In this document: positions 7,104 to 14,546 of the stretch, one piece after another
How the letters are laid out: every line of letters begins with the position of its first letter
Position numbering within the stretch: the first letter of the stretch is position 1
Assembly: GCA_002408205.1 (NCBI GenBank)
Contig: DHQY01000009.1
Coordinates: 62,001-126,000 of the forward strand
From: Bacteroidales bacterium UBA5326
Lineage (GTDB): Bacteria; Bacteroidota; Bacteroidia; Bacteroidales; UBA932
Reading direction: 5' to 3'
Length of the DNA stretch: 64,000 nt
The notes under the pieces: model-generated
Told to the model about the DNA's origin: nothing
What the model saw: the letters and a program-made list of their open reading frames with translations, nothing else
Databases searched by the model: none
Made by a program: the position numbers and the translations under genes

Positions 7104-7805
7104 TTATTCTCCTCTGTATGTTTGTACCCCGTCAATATGTCTGAGTACCCCCCGATGATGCTTCCGGTTGATCCTTGTTTCTCCCACACATAGTGTGCAA
7201 ATAGAGAAGGGCGCATTGTGCCTGAGCGTGTCATTATCATAGCTGAATTCCCCTGCCTCTGTAAAGCACTGCGCCAGTTCGCCGGCTCCCTTACCGGTTA
7301 AACCGTTTGCTTCTATGATACGGCAACCGGGATTCATTTCTATGATCCGCTCTCTGAATATCTCCCGCTCGGCCTGTGAAATGACATCGCCTTTAGTTAT
7401 AGCTACCACGTTAGCAGTACTGAGGAAAGGACCTACTTTGAGCGGTGTGTTGGGTCCTGTTGTGGCGTCAATAACACAAACGCCCAGACTCGAAGCAGTA
7501 TACGGAGCACAACGGTGACAGAGCCCGGCAGTTTCTATAATTAGCATATCTGAATCGTTCTCCTGAGCAAAAGCGGTCATCTCGGCAAGGTTATAGATAG
7601 TAAAATGATCGGGACACATATCTTTTGACAGCCCGAACATGGTTGGGACCCCCAATTTTTGAAACCTTAGATGATCTTCTGTATAAAGACAGTCGATCTT
7701 TGCTATTGATATATTGATATGCTGTTCTTTAATACACTTTACCGCATGTAGTAATACAGCCGTTTTACCTGCACCGGGTGTGCCGGCGACAATTATCAGA
7801 TTCAT
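7104..7805 (-). CDS. HypB/UreG-like P-loop GTPase
   Basis: 233 residues. The Walker A GTPGAGKT (residues 8-15), the IIETAG switch, and a TKGD motif (a variant of NKxD) place it in the SIMIBI class of P-loop proteins near HypB, UreG and CobW. A CxxC-like pair directly after the switch (AGLCHRCAPY) and another near the end (FSICTLCVGE) are possible metal ligands. Relatives insert nickel or cobalt into enzymes. Here the client is unknown. It lies between an orphan ABC ATPase gene (13-nt gap) and a 4Fe-4S protein gene (2-nt gap), which suggests a three-part machine. No hydrogenase, urease or CODH gene is in the window. Confidence 0.82.
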   Translation of the reverse strand: MNLIIVAGTPGAGKTAVLLHAVKCIKEQHINISIAKIDCLYTEDHLRFQKLGVPTMFGLSKDMCPDHFTIYNLAEMTAFAQENDSDMLIIETAGLCHRCAPYTASSLGVCVIDATTGPNTPLKVGPFLSTANVVAITKGDVISQAEREIFRERIIEMNPGCRIIEANGLTGKGAGELAQCFTEAGEFSYDNDTLRHNAPFSICTLCVGETRINRKHHRGVLRHIDGVQTYRGE

Positions 7806-7818
7806 GTGTTTTTATTTT

Positions 7819-8571
7819 TTATGCGACCACCTCTTCACCTTTTCTCACCATCTCCCGTATTATGAACAACCTGTGGTCTATCTGATTCAACTGGGTACAC
7901 AGGTTCATTTCTTCCCTGGTTGTCATAAATACTTTTTCCACGCCCCCGTTCTTCATCACAATCCTACGCTGTGTCATTAAAGCCAGCAGAGGGTCATGTG
8001 TTACAACCAGGATGATTTTTCCGCTGCCGGATAACAACCTCATTGCTTCGTGCTTTTTTATACCGGCGTTCTCAATCTCATCAATCAATACAACAGGAGA
8101 ATCGCTTATAAAAGCCACATCAGCTACCATCAGGGAACGGCTCTGACCGCCACTTAGGACGGTGAGGTTCATGTCTTCATTTATAGGTTCCCCTGTAAGC
8201 GCATTGGCGTGATAAATGACCTTCCCTATAAGTCCCGGATCTTTGCCCCTGCACTTGGAATGTAGCAGGAGGAAGTCCTTGACAGTCATATCGGCAAGGA
8301 AATTCATATTTTGAGAAAGCTGGGCAATCAGTTTCTTTTTAGGGTCGTACCTGAGAGCCGGATCGGGGATTCTGTTGTTGATTAATATTTGTCTGTGCGT
8401 TACCGTATCTTTCTGCGCCAATTGCTCAATATCTTCAATTAAAGCACTTTTTCCGCTTCCGGTTGGGCCCACAACGCCTATGATCTCTCCGGGGATCACC
8501 TCAATGCGGCTGAATCCTTCCGGCTCACCGTTTTTATTTATGCCGGCAATAATAGAAATACTCTCTACCAT
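7819..8571 (-). CDS. Orphan ABC-type ATPase without a permease
   Basis: 250 residues and a complete nucleotide-binding domain: Walker A GPTGSGKS (35-42), Q-loop near QLSQNM (84-89), signature LSGGQSRSLMVADVA (139-153), Walker B VVLIDE (160-165) and switch His192 (VTHDP). It has no membrane segment and no permease is nearby. The Walker B continuation EIENAG differs from the usual DEPT of importers and resembles soluble ABC proteins that do mechanical work. It is the first gene of a set with a HypB/UreG-like GTPase and a 4Fe-4S protein, and follows a two-component system. It may energise metal or cofactor insertion or redox activation; this is inference. Confidence 0.82.
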   Translation of the reverse strand: MVESISIIAGINKNGEPEGFSRIEVIPGEIIGVVGPTGSGKSALIEDIEQLAQKDTVTHRQILINNRIPDPALRYDPKKKLIAQLSQNMNFLADMTVKDFLLLHSKCRGKDPGLIGKVIYHANALTGEPINEDMNLTVLSGGQSRSLMVADVAFISDSPVVLIDEIENAGIKKHEAMRLLSGSGKIILVVTHDPLLALMTQRRIVMKNGGVEKVFMTTREEMNLCTQLNQIDHRLFIIREMVRKGEEVVA

Positions 8572-8591
8572 AATATAAGATTTTGGTAAAG

Positions 8592-8605
8592 GTAAAAGCT
8601 TTTAC
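8592..8605. promoter_or_regulatory. 14-bp perfect palindrome upstream of the ABC ATPase gene
   Basis: GTAAAAGCTTTTAC lies 20 bp upstream of the ABC ATPase ATG (8571), downstream of the TACGTA repeats. In this position it could be an operator or a hairpin in the 5' leader. No TAnnTTTG box is obvious here. Confidence 0.45.
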
Positions 8606-8625
8606 TAATTTCCAAACCCGACAGA

Positions 8626-8656
8626 ATACGTATTTTACTATACGTAAAAACACGTA
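8626..8656. promoter_or_regulatory. Three TACGTA-type repeats between the response regulator and the ABC operon
   Basis: ATACGTA at 8626-8632, ATACGTA at 8640-8646 and ACACGTA at 8650-8656 occur in the 94-bp gap between the response regulator stop (8666) and the ABC ATPase start (8571). NarL/FixJ regulators bind short repeats or dyads of this kind, so this is a plausible target of the adjacent regulator. Confidence 0.5.
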
Positions 8657-8665
8657 ATAAAACGG

Positions 8666-9307
8666 CTAAAAACTGATTATCTGGTTTTTAAAGGCGAATA
8701 TTATGAGGCTTGCCGTGTTCTTGGAGTTCGTTTTCTGAAGAAGGTTTTCTCTGTGTTTTTCCACTGTGCGCCGACTAATGAAAAGTTTTTCGGCTATTTC
8801 TTCGTTGGACCAGCCCTTGCATATACCGCACAGAACATCCATTTCCCTGGGTGTAATAAAGGAATTTCCCGTTTCCGGCTTTTTGCATGATATACGATTC
8901 TTCAATGCCTGTATGATTTCTGCAGAAAAATACGTCCTGCCCGCCATTACGTCTGAAATAGCCGTTTTTACCTCTTTGAAACTCGAGTTTTTCAACAAAA
9001 AACCCACAGCACCGGCTTCTAGCATACTATAGTAATAGCTTTCCTCGGAATACATAGACAATGCAATAATTTTCAGAGAAGGATCCGCTTCAAGCGCTTT
9101 GACAGTTGCCTCAACACCGCCAATTACGGGCATTTCTATGTCCATAAGTACCAAATCTACCGACTTGCCGGCCAATCCGTCAAGAAAAACAGCTCCGTTT
9201 TCTGCTTCGTAGACATTATTGACCATTTCAATTTTTGATAACAGGAACCTGAGTCCTTCGCGAAAAAGGGAGTGGTCATCTACCAGATAGATATTGATTT
9301 TGTTCAT
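8666..9307 (-). CDS. NarL/FixJ-family response regulator
   Basis: 213 residues. The receiver domain (1-120) has the acidic pair Asp10/Asp11, phospho-acceptor Asp56 (LMDIEMP), a conserved Ser-Met (LSMYSEE) and Lys (LLKNS). The C-terminal LuxR-type helix-turn-helix (about 150-205: FITPREMDVL...SNEEIAEKLFISRRTVEKHR) binds DNA. It overlaps the histidine kinase gene by 4 bp (ATGA at 9304-9307) and is its partner. The next gene downstream on the same strand is the orphan ABC ATPase, with TACGTA repeats in between, so that operon is the likely target. Confidence 0.95.
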   Translation of the reverse strand: MNKINIYLVDDHSLFREGLRFLLSKIEMVNNVYEAENGAVFLDGLAGKSVDLVLMDIEMPVIGGVEATVKALEADPSLKIIALSMYSEESYYYSMLEAGAVGFLLKNSSFKEVKTAISDVMAGRTYFSAEIIQALKNRISCKKPETGNSFITPREMDVLCGICKGWSNEEIAEKLFISRRTVEKHRENLLQKTNSKNTASLIIFAFKNQIISF

Positions 9308-10257
9308 TTCAGAGGAATGTTAATTAAGATTCTTATACCATTGCCGGGAGCACTTTCCATATGAAAATGACCGTCAAGAGATTTTACTCTCGAACTGATA
9401 TTTTTCAGCCCCATGCCTTTTATCCCGGGTGTGTTATGATATTGTACCGGATCGAATCCTTTTCCATCATCTGAGTATTCAAAACAGCAGGCATTGGTAT
9501 CCCGGGTAATATTGAGTGAAATGACACCCGGATTTCCGTGTTTCATGCTGTTGTTCAATAATTCGGTGATCACACGGTACATATTGATTTCCAATTCATA
9601 AAACAGCCTGTCATCCCCGATATCCGACGTAAGCCGGAACTGAACAGGGGTGTTTTCAAAGAGTTGTTTTGCAAAAGTTTCCAACGCTTTTATCAATCCG
9701 TAATTTTTAAGTAAATGAGGGGAAAGGTCGTTGGATATTTCTTTTAAAGTTACTATGGTTTCGTCAATCACAAAACAGGACTTTTCAATAACCTTTTTAT
9801 TGTCCGGATCCATTTTTTCCATATCTATGGAACTGATAATCATTTTAATTGAAGACAAAAGCGGTCCGATTCCATCGTGGAGATCGCTGGCAATAGCCTG
9901 CCGGGCTCTTTCCTCTCCCTGGATGATGCCGGTAAGTAACTGCTTTTCATTTTCCTTTCTCATCCTGTCCACCTCGTCCTGTAAATTGAATATTTGCCTG
10001 ATATAATACAAGCTCGTGAACATCATCACAGAAACGGCCACGCCCAACCAGCTGCGGACCTCTTCTTTGGGAAAGATCTGAGTTACCCAGAAAAGAGAAG
10101 AAAATTCGAAAAGGCGTTCAACCGCAATAAGTATAAATCCCAGCGAAATAAGAATCCATGAAATCTTAAATTTTGTCCTGTGCACCATACTTACTGCTAC
10201 AATGGCAGTAATAAGTTGTATGAGCATAGAACACCATAAAGCGATCTTAAGCAGCAT
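9304..10257 (-). CDS. Membrane sensor histidine kinase (HisKA_3 type)
   Basis: 317 residues. The N-terminus has about three membrane helices (roughly 5-25, 33-50 and 70-90) with almost no periplasmic domain, so it may sense a membrane or cytoplasmic signal. A coiled region follows, then the dimerisation/phosphoacceptor motif SDLHDGIGPLLSSI with His127, typical of NarX/DegS/LiaS-like kinases. The HATPase domain shows ELLNNSMKHG and DDGKGFDP, and a G2-like GMGLKNISSR. It pairs with the NarL-type regulator, whose gene it overlaps by 4 bp. Confidence 0.94.
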   Translation of the reverse strand: MLLKIALWCSMLIQLITAIVAVSMVHRTKFKISWILISLGFILIAVERLFEFSSLFWVTQIFPKEEVRSWLGVAVSVMMFTSLYYIRQIFNLQDEVDRMRKENEKQLLTGIIQGEERARQAIASDLHDGIGPLLSSIKMIISSIDMEKMDPDNKKVIEKSCFVIDETIVTLKEISNDLSPHLLKNYGLIKALETFAKQLFENTPVQFRLTSDIGDDRLFYELEINMYRVITELLNNSMKHGNPGVISLNITRDTNACCFEYSDDGKGFDPVQYHNTPGIKGMGLKNISSRVKSLDGHFHMESAPGNGIRILINIPLK

Positions 10258-10284
10258 TTTTGTTGTAAAGTTATATCTTTTAAA

Positions 10285-10312
10285 TAAAAAAGGTCGTCTG
10301 CAAAGACGACCT
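10285..10312 (-). terminator. Rho-independent terminator after the lipoprotein gene
   Basis: On the minus strand an 8-bp stem AGGTCGTC/GACGACCT (10291-10312) with a 6-nt loop is followed by a T-rich run (AAAAAA on plus at 10285-10290, extended by AAAT). It begins 21 nt after the lipoprotein stop (10334). It separates that gene from the histidine kinase gene. Confidence 0.85.
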
Positions 10313-10333
10313 ATATCGTAGCGGAATAAAATA

Positions 10334-11161
10334 TTAGTCCATTAATTTCTCACGGGCGGCGGCAATGTCGGTGGCCAGGGTTTTTAACTGATCCTGCAGT
10401 TGCTTCACATTAATGGCATTGATTACTTTCAGCGGCTCCAGAAGGCCTTTTACGGTTTCCAGTTCGGGATGATAAGGGATAAGCGACTCAACGCCGTCAA
10501 CAACCAGAACAAAACGGTAAGATACATCGGCGGCTGTTTGGTCATTGAAATAGGTTATATAACGGGGAATATCCAGACTGGTGATGTATAATGATTCCAA
10601 CATGGCGGCAGCTGCAAGTTCAAAAAACATGTGCACCTGTTCCTTGGCAAGTTGTTCTTCTCCCATGGTAACAATCCAGCTGTTAATATCGTATGAGTTC
10701 ACTTCCACGTTAATTTGCGCACCGTCTATCATGGCCTGGTTGTCTGTTTCCACAGCAAGCTTTCCAATTACCTGATCGTATTCATCGGTAGGAAGTCCGT
10801 ACATGGTAGCCACTTCCCGATCGATGGCATATACCGCCAAGGCACGGTTTTTCTGACTGAGGGTTACCAGATCGGCAGCTTTTGATAAGGGCATAAGGAA
10901 GGTGGGTTTAATTCTTTTTTCCTTATCGGTAAGCACCACCTTACCGTCGATCATGGCCTGCATATTAGGCATCATACCCAGTTTTTGGAACCCGGAAATT
11001 AAAGAGTCCAATTTAATAATAAGATCTTCTGTGAGATACTGTTCCTGTTGGCTTGTTTCGGTTGTTTTGGTCTGAGCATCTTTCTTCTTGGAAGCATTAT
11101 TGCCACAGGCACTCAAAACAAGCGCAGCTGCCAACATACAAGCAATGGTAATTTTTTTCAT
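10334..11161 (-). CDS. Hypothetical lipoprotein
   Basis: 275 residues. A lipoprotein signal peptide ends in the lipobox LSAC (Cys19), then a polar linker rich in Lys, Thr and Gln. The mature part is mainly alpha-helical and ends in a coiled-coil-like stretch (INVKQLQDQLKTLATDIAAAREKLMD). I do not recognise the family. It has its own -7 box (11200-11207) and terminator (10285-10312), so it is monocistronic. The position after +1 of the lipobox is Gly-Asn-Asn without an acidic surface-export signal, so it is probably anchored in the periplasm. Confidence 0.75.
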   Translation of the reverse strand: MKKITIACMLAAALVLSACGNNASKKKDAQTKTTETSQQEQYLTEDLIIKLDSLISGFQKLGMMPNMQAMIDGKVVLTDKEKRIKPTFLMPLSKAADLVTLSQKNRALAVYAIDREVATMYGLPTDEYDQVIGKLAVETDNQAMIDGAQINVEVNSYDINSWIVTMGEEQLAKEQVHMFFELAAAAMLESLYITSLDIPRYITYFNDQTAADVSYRFVLVVDGVESLIPYHPELETVKGLLEPLKVINAINVKQLQDQLKTLATDIAAAREKLMD

Positions 11162-11199
11162 ATTTAGGTGTTTTTGAATGATAAATCGGTAATATCATG

Positions 11200-11207
11200 C
11201 AAATGTA
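11200..11207 (-). promoter_or_regulatory. -7 element for the lipoprotein gene
   Basis: CAAATGTA on plus is TACATTTG on minus, a TAnnTTTG match 38 nt upstream of the ATG at 11161. It lies in the gap after the ABCG-type gene. Confidence 0.6.
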
Positions 11208-11221
11208 TAAAAAACACGTTA

Positions 11222-14140
11222 TTATTCACTCCCCTTTTTCATAAACCTTGCAGGGATTTGAAAAAATAACGCCATAGCCGTCAAGACAGTCATTAGAGCC
11301 ATAACTCCCATATTGTACCATAATGTGGGAATATGCCAGGTACCCAGAATTTTCTCATGACTGTAAAAAGGAGCGCGGCCATTCCGGCTGGCCGGTTCAA
11401 GATAAATCTGACCAACCCTGGGAACAATTATACGATCGGCAATGCGGTAGAGTTTTTTTGTTGCAGAGTTAAGCACCAGCTCCTCAAGAAAGAGATTATG
11501 GTGATCGCGTTTTAAGGCAATGATCCCGTCTTTCCCAATTTCCTTCATTAATTCTGTTTTTGTTTTGTCAATGGCATAGGTATACGCCGAGGATCGTTTC
11601 CCAAGCAGGTTGTCGGCCTCCTTAAAATAGGACTCCAGGCCAATGTAAAGTGCAGGGGACCATTTTCCCTCCCATCCCGTAAAAGGTTCTTGTCCGGTGA
11701 TTTGTGCCAGACCGGGCAACCCGGTAAAGATTATGTCCAGGTGATTTTTATCTGTCTCTCCCTTAGTAACAAACTCATTTTGTGTCGTTTCCATTTGGCT
11801 CTGAAGTTCTTCCAGGAATCCGGCCCGGTAATATTGGGCACGAAACTTTTCTTTTTCGTCGCCAAAAAAATGTTGCATATACTGGTTGTACTCAAATGAG
11901 CTGACGGCCAACGCCTCAAATGCCCATCTGGAAGGGATTACTTCCCCGATCACCGGAACATTACCGGTTTTACTGTTAGGCGTCAGGTCATCAAATTTAA
12001 CAACCAAACCACAAAGGAGTATCTGGGGAATAAGCAGCAGAGGTATTGTGATATAGATGGCCACAATTGAGTTGAGTGATTGAGAAAGCACCAGTCCGGT
12101 CAGATTGGCCAGAAAAGCCGCCGCAAAAAGGATAATCCACCAAATGCCCAGCATTCCGTGAATGCCCATGACCGCATGCCCTACCAAAATAAAAAGCAAC
12201 GTCTGAATAAGTGAAAGAACTGCCAGGTATATGATTTTTGAGGTAATGTAACTGCTGTGGCTCAATCTCAGGAAACGCTCACGTTTAAGCAGGGCTTTAT
12301 CCTTGAATATTTCCTCGGCACTGACGCTCATTCCCATAAAGATAGCCACAATCACCGCCATAAAGAAGAATGACACCAGATTTTTATTCTCCATAAGCGT
12401 ATAGCCTGTCTCCGGGGCATATCGGGTAAGCAGTGCCACTACGCACGCCAGGAGAGGAGCCTCGAGCAAAGAAATAAGCAGGTACTGTGTATTTGTGATT
12501 TTGGTACGGACGTTCCGTTGCAAAAAAATCAGGAACTGCTTAAAGGCATTGGGTTTTCTTTGTCTTGTAGGGGGGACTGCATCATTTCTTATCTCGTCTC
12601 GGAGATCCCTGCTGTCGAGATAACGCCGATGCCATTCCTGGGGATTGATTTTCCTTTCGTCGGTGAGCCGTCCGCTATCGTCCAGTGATTTGGATTCAAT
12701 GATATTCAACACGATCTCGGGATTCACATTTCCGCAAACGTCACACATACTGGTGTCGGCATCGGCGTAATGCACGGCCTGCTTAAAATAAGTTACGGCT
12801 TCTATGGGATTCCCGTCGTAGACAGGGTACCCTCCTTTGTCGAGAAGCCACAGCCGGTCAAATAATTTATAAATATCAGAAGAAGGCTGGTGTATATTGA
12901 CCACAATCAGACGCCCTTTAAAAGTCTGCTCTTTAAGCAGGTTAATCACTTTTTCTGAATCAGATGAGCTGAGTCCCGAGGTGGGTTCGTCCAGAAAAAG
13001 AACAGACGGTTCACGAATGAGTTCCAGCGCAATGTTCAGCCTCTTGCGCTGACCGCCGCTGATGGTTTTGTTGAGGGGCGATCCCACTTTCAGGTCTTTT
13101 ACCGCGGCAAGACCCAGGTCTGTAAGTACAGACATTACGCGTGAGTCCATCTCTTCGGGACCCATGCCGTCGAAACAGAGGCGGGCTGTATACCAAAGAT
13201 TTTGATAAACAGTCAGTTCTTCTATAAGCAGATCGTCCTGGGGGACAAACCCGATAAGTTTCTGAACTTCCGTATCTGAAATAGGATGTCCGTTGAGCAG
13301 TATATCGCCTTCCTGGGGTTTAAGGTTCCCGTTTAAAAGCGACAGTAAAGTAGATTTCCCCACTCCGCTGCCTCCCATAATGGCTACCAATTGTCCTGAA
13401 TAAAGAGTAAAGGAAAAATTGTGCATTCCGTTATCACTGTGAGGAAAACGAAAATTTATATCTCTTCCTGCCAACTGTATGACTGCACCCTCCTTGCCAT
13501 CCCTTTCAAAAGCAGCTTTAACGGCACTGTAATATAACGGGCTAATATGTTGACTTTTAAGCACACCGCTCTGCTGCCAGAGTTGGAAAGTCCCGGGTAA
13601 TACCGGCACATCGTTCATCAATACAAGCCGGGTACCCCGATAGCTGAAAGCCATCTTATTGAACGAAGGCAGGTCAATGACCCGCAATACGCCGTCCAAT
13701 CCGGCGGGAGATAAGGTTATAACACGGTCAGTATTTTCGTCCTGTACAAAAGCATAAAAATCTGAAAACTGAATATCATCCAGCCCAAATTGTTGTGCAA
13801 CTTTCTGAAAAACATCCCGGTTGTTTATGAAGCCCTCCCGGTTGACGGCAGCGAACTCCATAAAACGCAACAGGAGTAACGCCTGTTCTTCGGCAATAAC
13901 TTTTTTACGCAAGCCCCCGCATATACCATTGATTATTTTATCCTTGTCCAGCTGGGGCGAATGTTCGTACAAATCGCTCAGATCGTCGTAGAGTCCCAGG
14001 TAGGTTTCGGTACGCCGTACCCCAAAATGTTGATTCAGATAAGCCGAGATAAGCTCCCTGGCTTTTTCCCTGTCAATACGGGCCAGGGCTCCGAACAAGG
14101 CAAACAGATTGAGCAGTCCGGATAGAATAATATCATTCAT
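11222..14140 (-). CDS. ABCG-type exporter half-transporter with a long helical N-terminus
   Basis: 972 residues from the ATG at 14138-14140 (MNDIILSGLLNL). An upstream in-frame start would overlap the VanZ-like gene and adds unconserved-looking sequence. Residues 1-135 are all-helical and resemble a TerB-like domain. An ABC domain follows with Walker A GGSGVGKS (256-263), signature SGGQRKR (about 361-367) and Walker B LFLDEPTSGL. The C-terminal half has about six membrane helices plus a large soluble insertion (about 780-920) between the last two groups. This is the White/ABCG arrangement, expected to export lipids or hydrophobic compounds. The substrate is unknown. It lies 10 bp after the VanZ-like gene. 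Confidence 0.88.
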   Translation of the reverse strand: MNDIILSGLLNLFALFGALARIDREKARELISAYLNQHFGVRRTETYLGLYDDLSDLYEHSPQLDKDKIINGICGGLRKKVIAEEQALLLLRFMEFAAVNREGFINNRDVFQKVAQQFGLDDIQFSDFYAFVQDENTDRVITLSPAGLDGVLRVIDLPSFNKMAFSYRGTRLVLMNDVPVLPGTFQLWQQSGVLKSQHISPLYYSAVKAAFERDGKEGAVIQLAGRDINFRFPHSDNGMHNFSFTLYSGQLVAIMGGSGVGKSTLLSLLNGNLKPQEGDILLNGHPISDTEVQKLIGFVPQDDLLIEELTVYQNLWYTARLCFDGMGPEEMDSRVMSVLTDLGLAAVKDLKVGSPLNKTISGGQRKRLNIALELIREPSVLFLDEPTSGLSSSDSEKVINLLKEQTFKGRLIVVNIHQPSSDIYKLFDRLWLLDKGGYPVYDGNPIEAVTYFKQAVHYADADTSMCDVCGNVNPEIVLNIIESKSLDDSGRLTDERKINPQEWHRRYLDSRDLRDEIRNDAVPPTRQRKPNAFKQFLIFLQRNVRTKITNTQYLLISLLEAPLLACVVALLTRYAPETGYTLMENKNLVSFFFMAVIVAIFMGMSVSAEEIFKDKALLKRERFLRLSHSSYITSKIIYLAVLSLIQTLLFILVGHAVMGIHGMLGIWWIILFAAAFLANLTGLVLSQSLNSIVAIYITIPLLLIPQILLCGLVVKFDDLTPNSKTGNVPVIGEVIPSRWAFEALAVSSFEYNQYMQHFFGDEKEKFRAQYYRAGFLEELQSQMETTQNEFVTKGETDKNHLDIIFTGLPGLAQITGQEPFTGWEGKWSPALYIGLESYFKEADNLLGKRSSAYTYAIDKTKTELMKEIGKDGIIALKRDHHNLFLEELVLNSATKKLYRIADRIIVPRVGQIYLEPASRNGRAPFYSHEKILGTWHIPTLWYNMGVMALMTVLTAMALFFQIPARFMKKGSE

Positions 14141-14150
14141 GGTATATTTT

Positions 14151-14540
14151 TTACTTGCGTTTAAACAAACTGAAAAACAACAAAAGCGGTATCCCCAGCA
14201 CGCTTCCCACAATGTCAGCCGCCACGTCGGTAATATCTCCGGTACGATGAGGCAGATAATGCTGTATCCACTCCGTAAGGACTCCAAATATCACCCCTGA
14301 CCACAAAATTATCACTTTTGTAATGTCCCACTTAGGTCTGAAAGCAAACCACGCAAGCGGGATCATAGGAAAAAACAACATCATATGAAGTGTCTTGTCC
14401 GGTTTTACTCCCAAAGCAGTGCTAACCCAGACGACAAAGCCTTTATTCTGGATATCCATAAGCGAATCTCCTTTAGAAAAAAGAAAATACGTGTTAATGG
14501 CCAGGTAAGCGATAAAAATAATTATGAATACTTTACGCAC
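14151..14540 (-). CDS. VanZ-like membrane protein
   Basis: 129 residues with four hydrophobic segments. The motifs DKTLHMMLFFPM and GVLTEWIQHYLPHRTGDITDVAADIVGSVLG are the hallmark of VanZ-like proteins (conserved Asp-Lys-x-x-His and Glu...Asp-x-x-Asp). The start codon is GTG (14538-14540). The family includes VanZ of teicoplanin resistance, but most members have no known function; a role in the cell envelope is likely. It is 6 bp downstream of glyS and 10 bp upstream of the ABCG-type exporter, so the three are probably one transcript. Confidence 0.9.
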   Translation of the reverse strand: MRKVFIIIFIAYLAINTYFLFSKGDSLMDIQNKGFVVWVSTALGVKPDKTLHMMLFFPMIPLAWFAFRPKWDITKVIILWSGVIFGVLTEWIQHYLPHRTGDITDVAADIVGSVLGIPLLLFFSLFKRK

Positions 14541-14546
14541 TTGTAT

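Noticed and set aside
14141..14287. Longer start for the ABCG-type exporter
   Set aside because: The extra 49 residues lie over the VanZ-like gene and have no plausible signal or domain.
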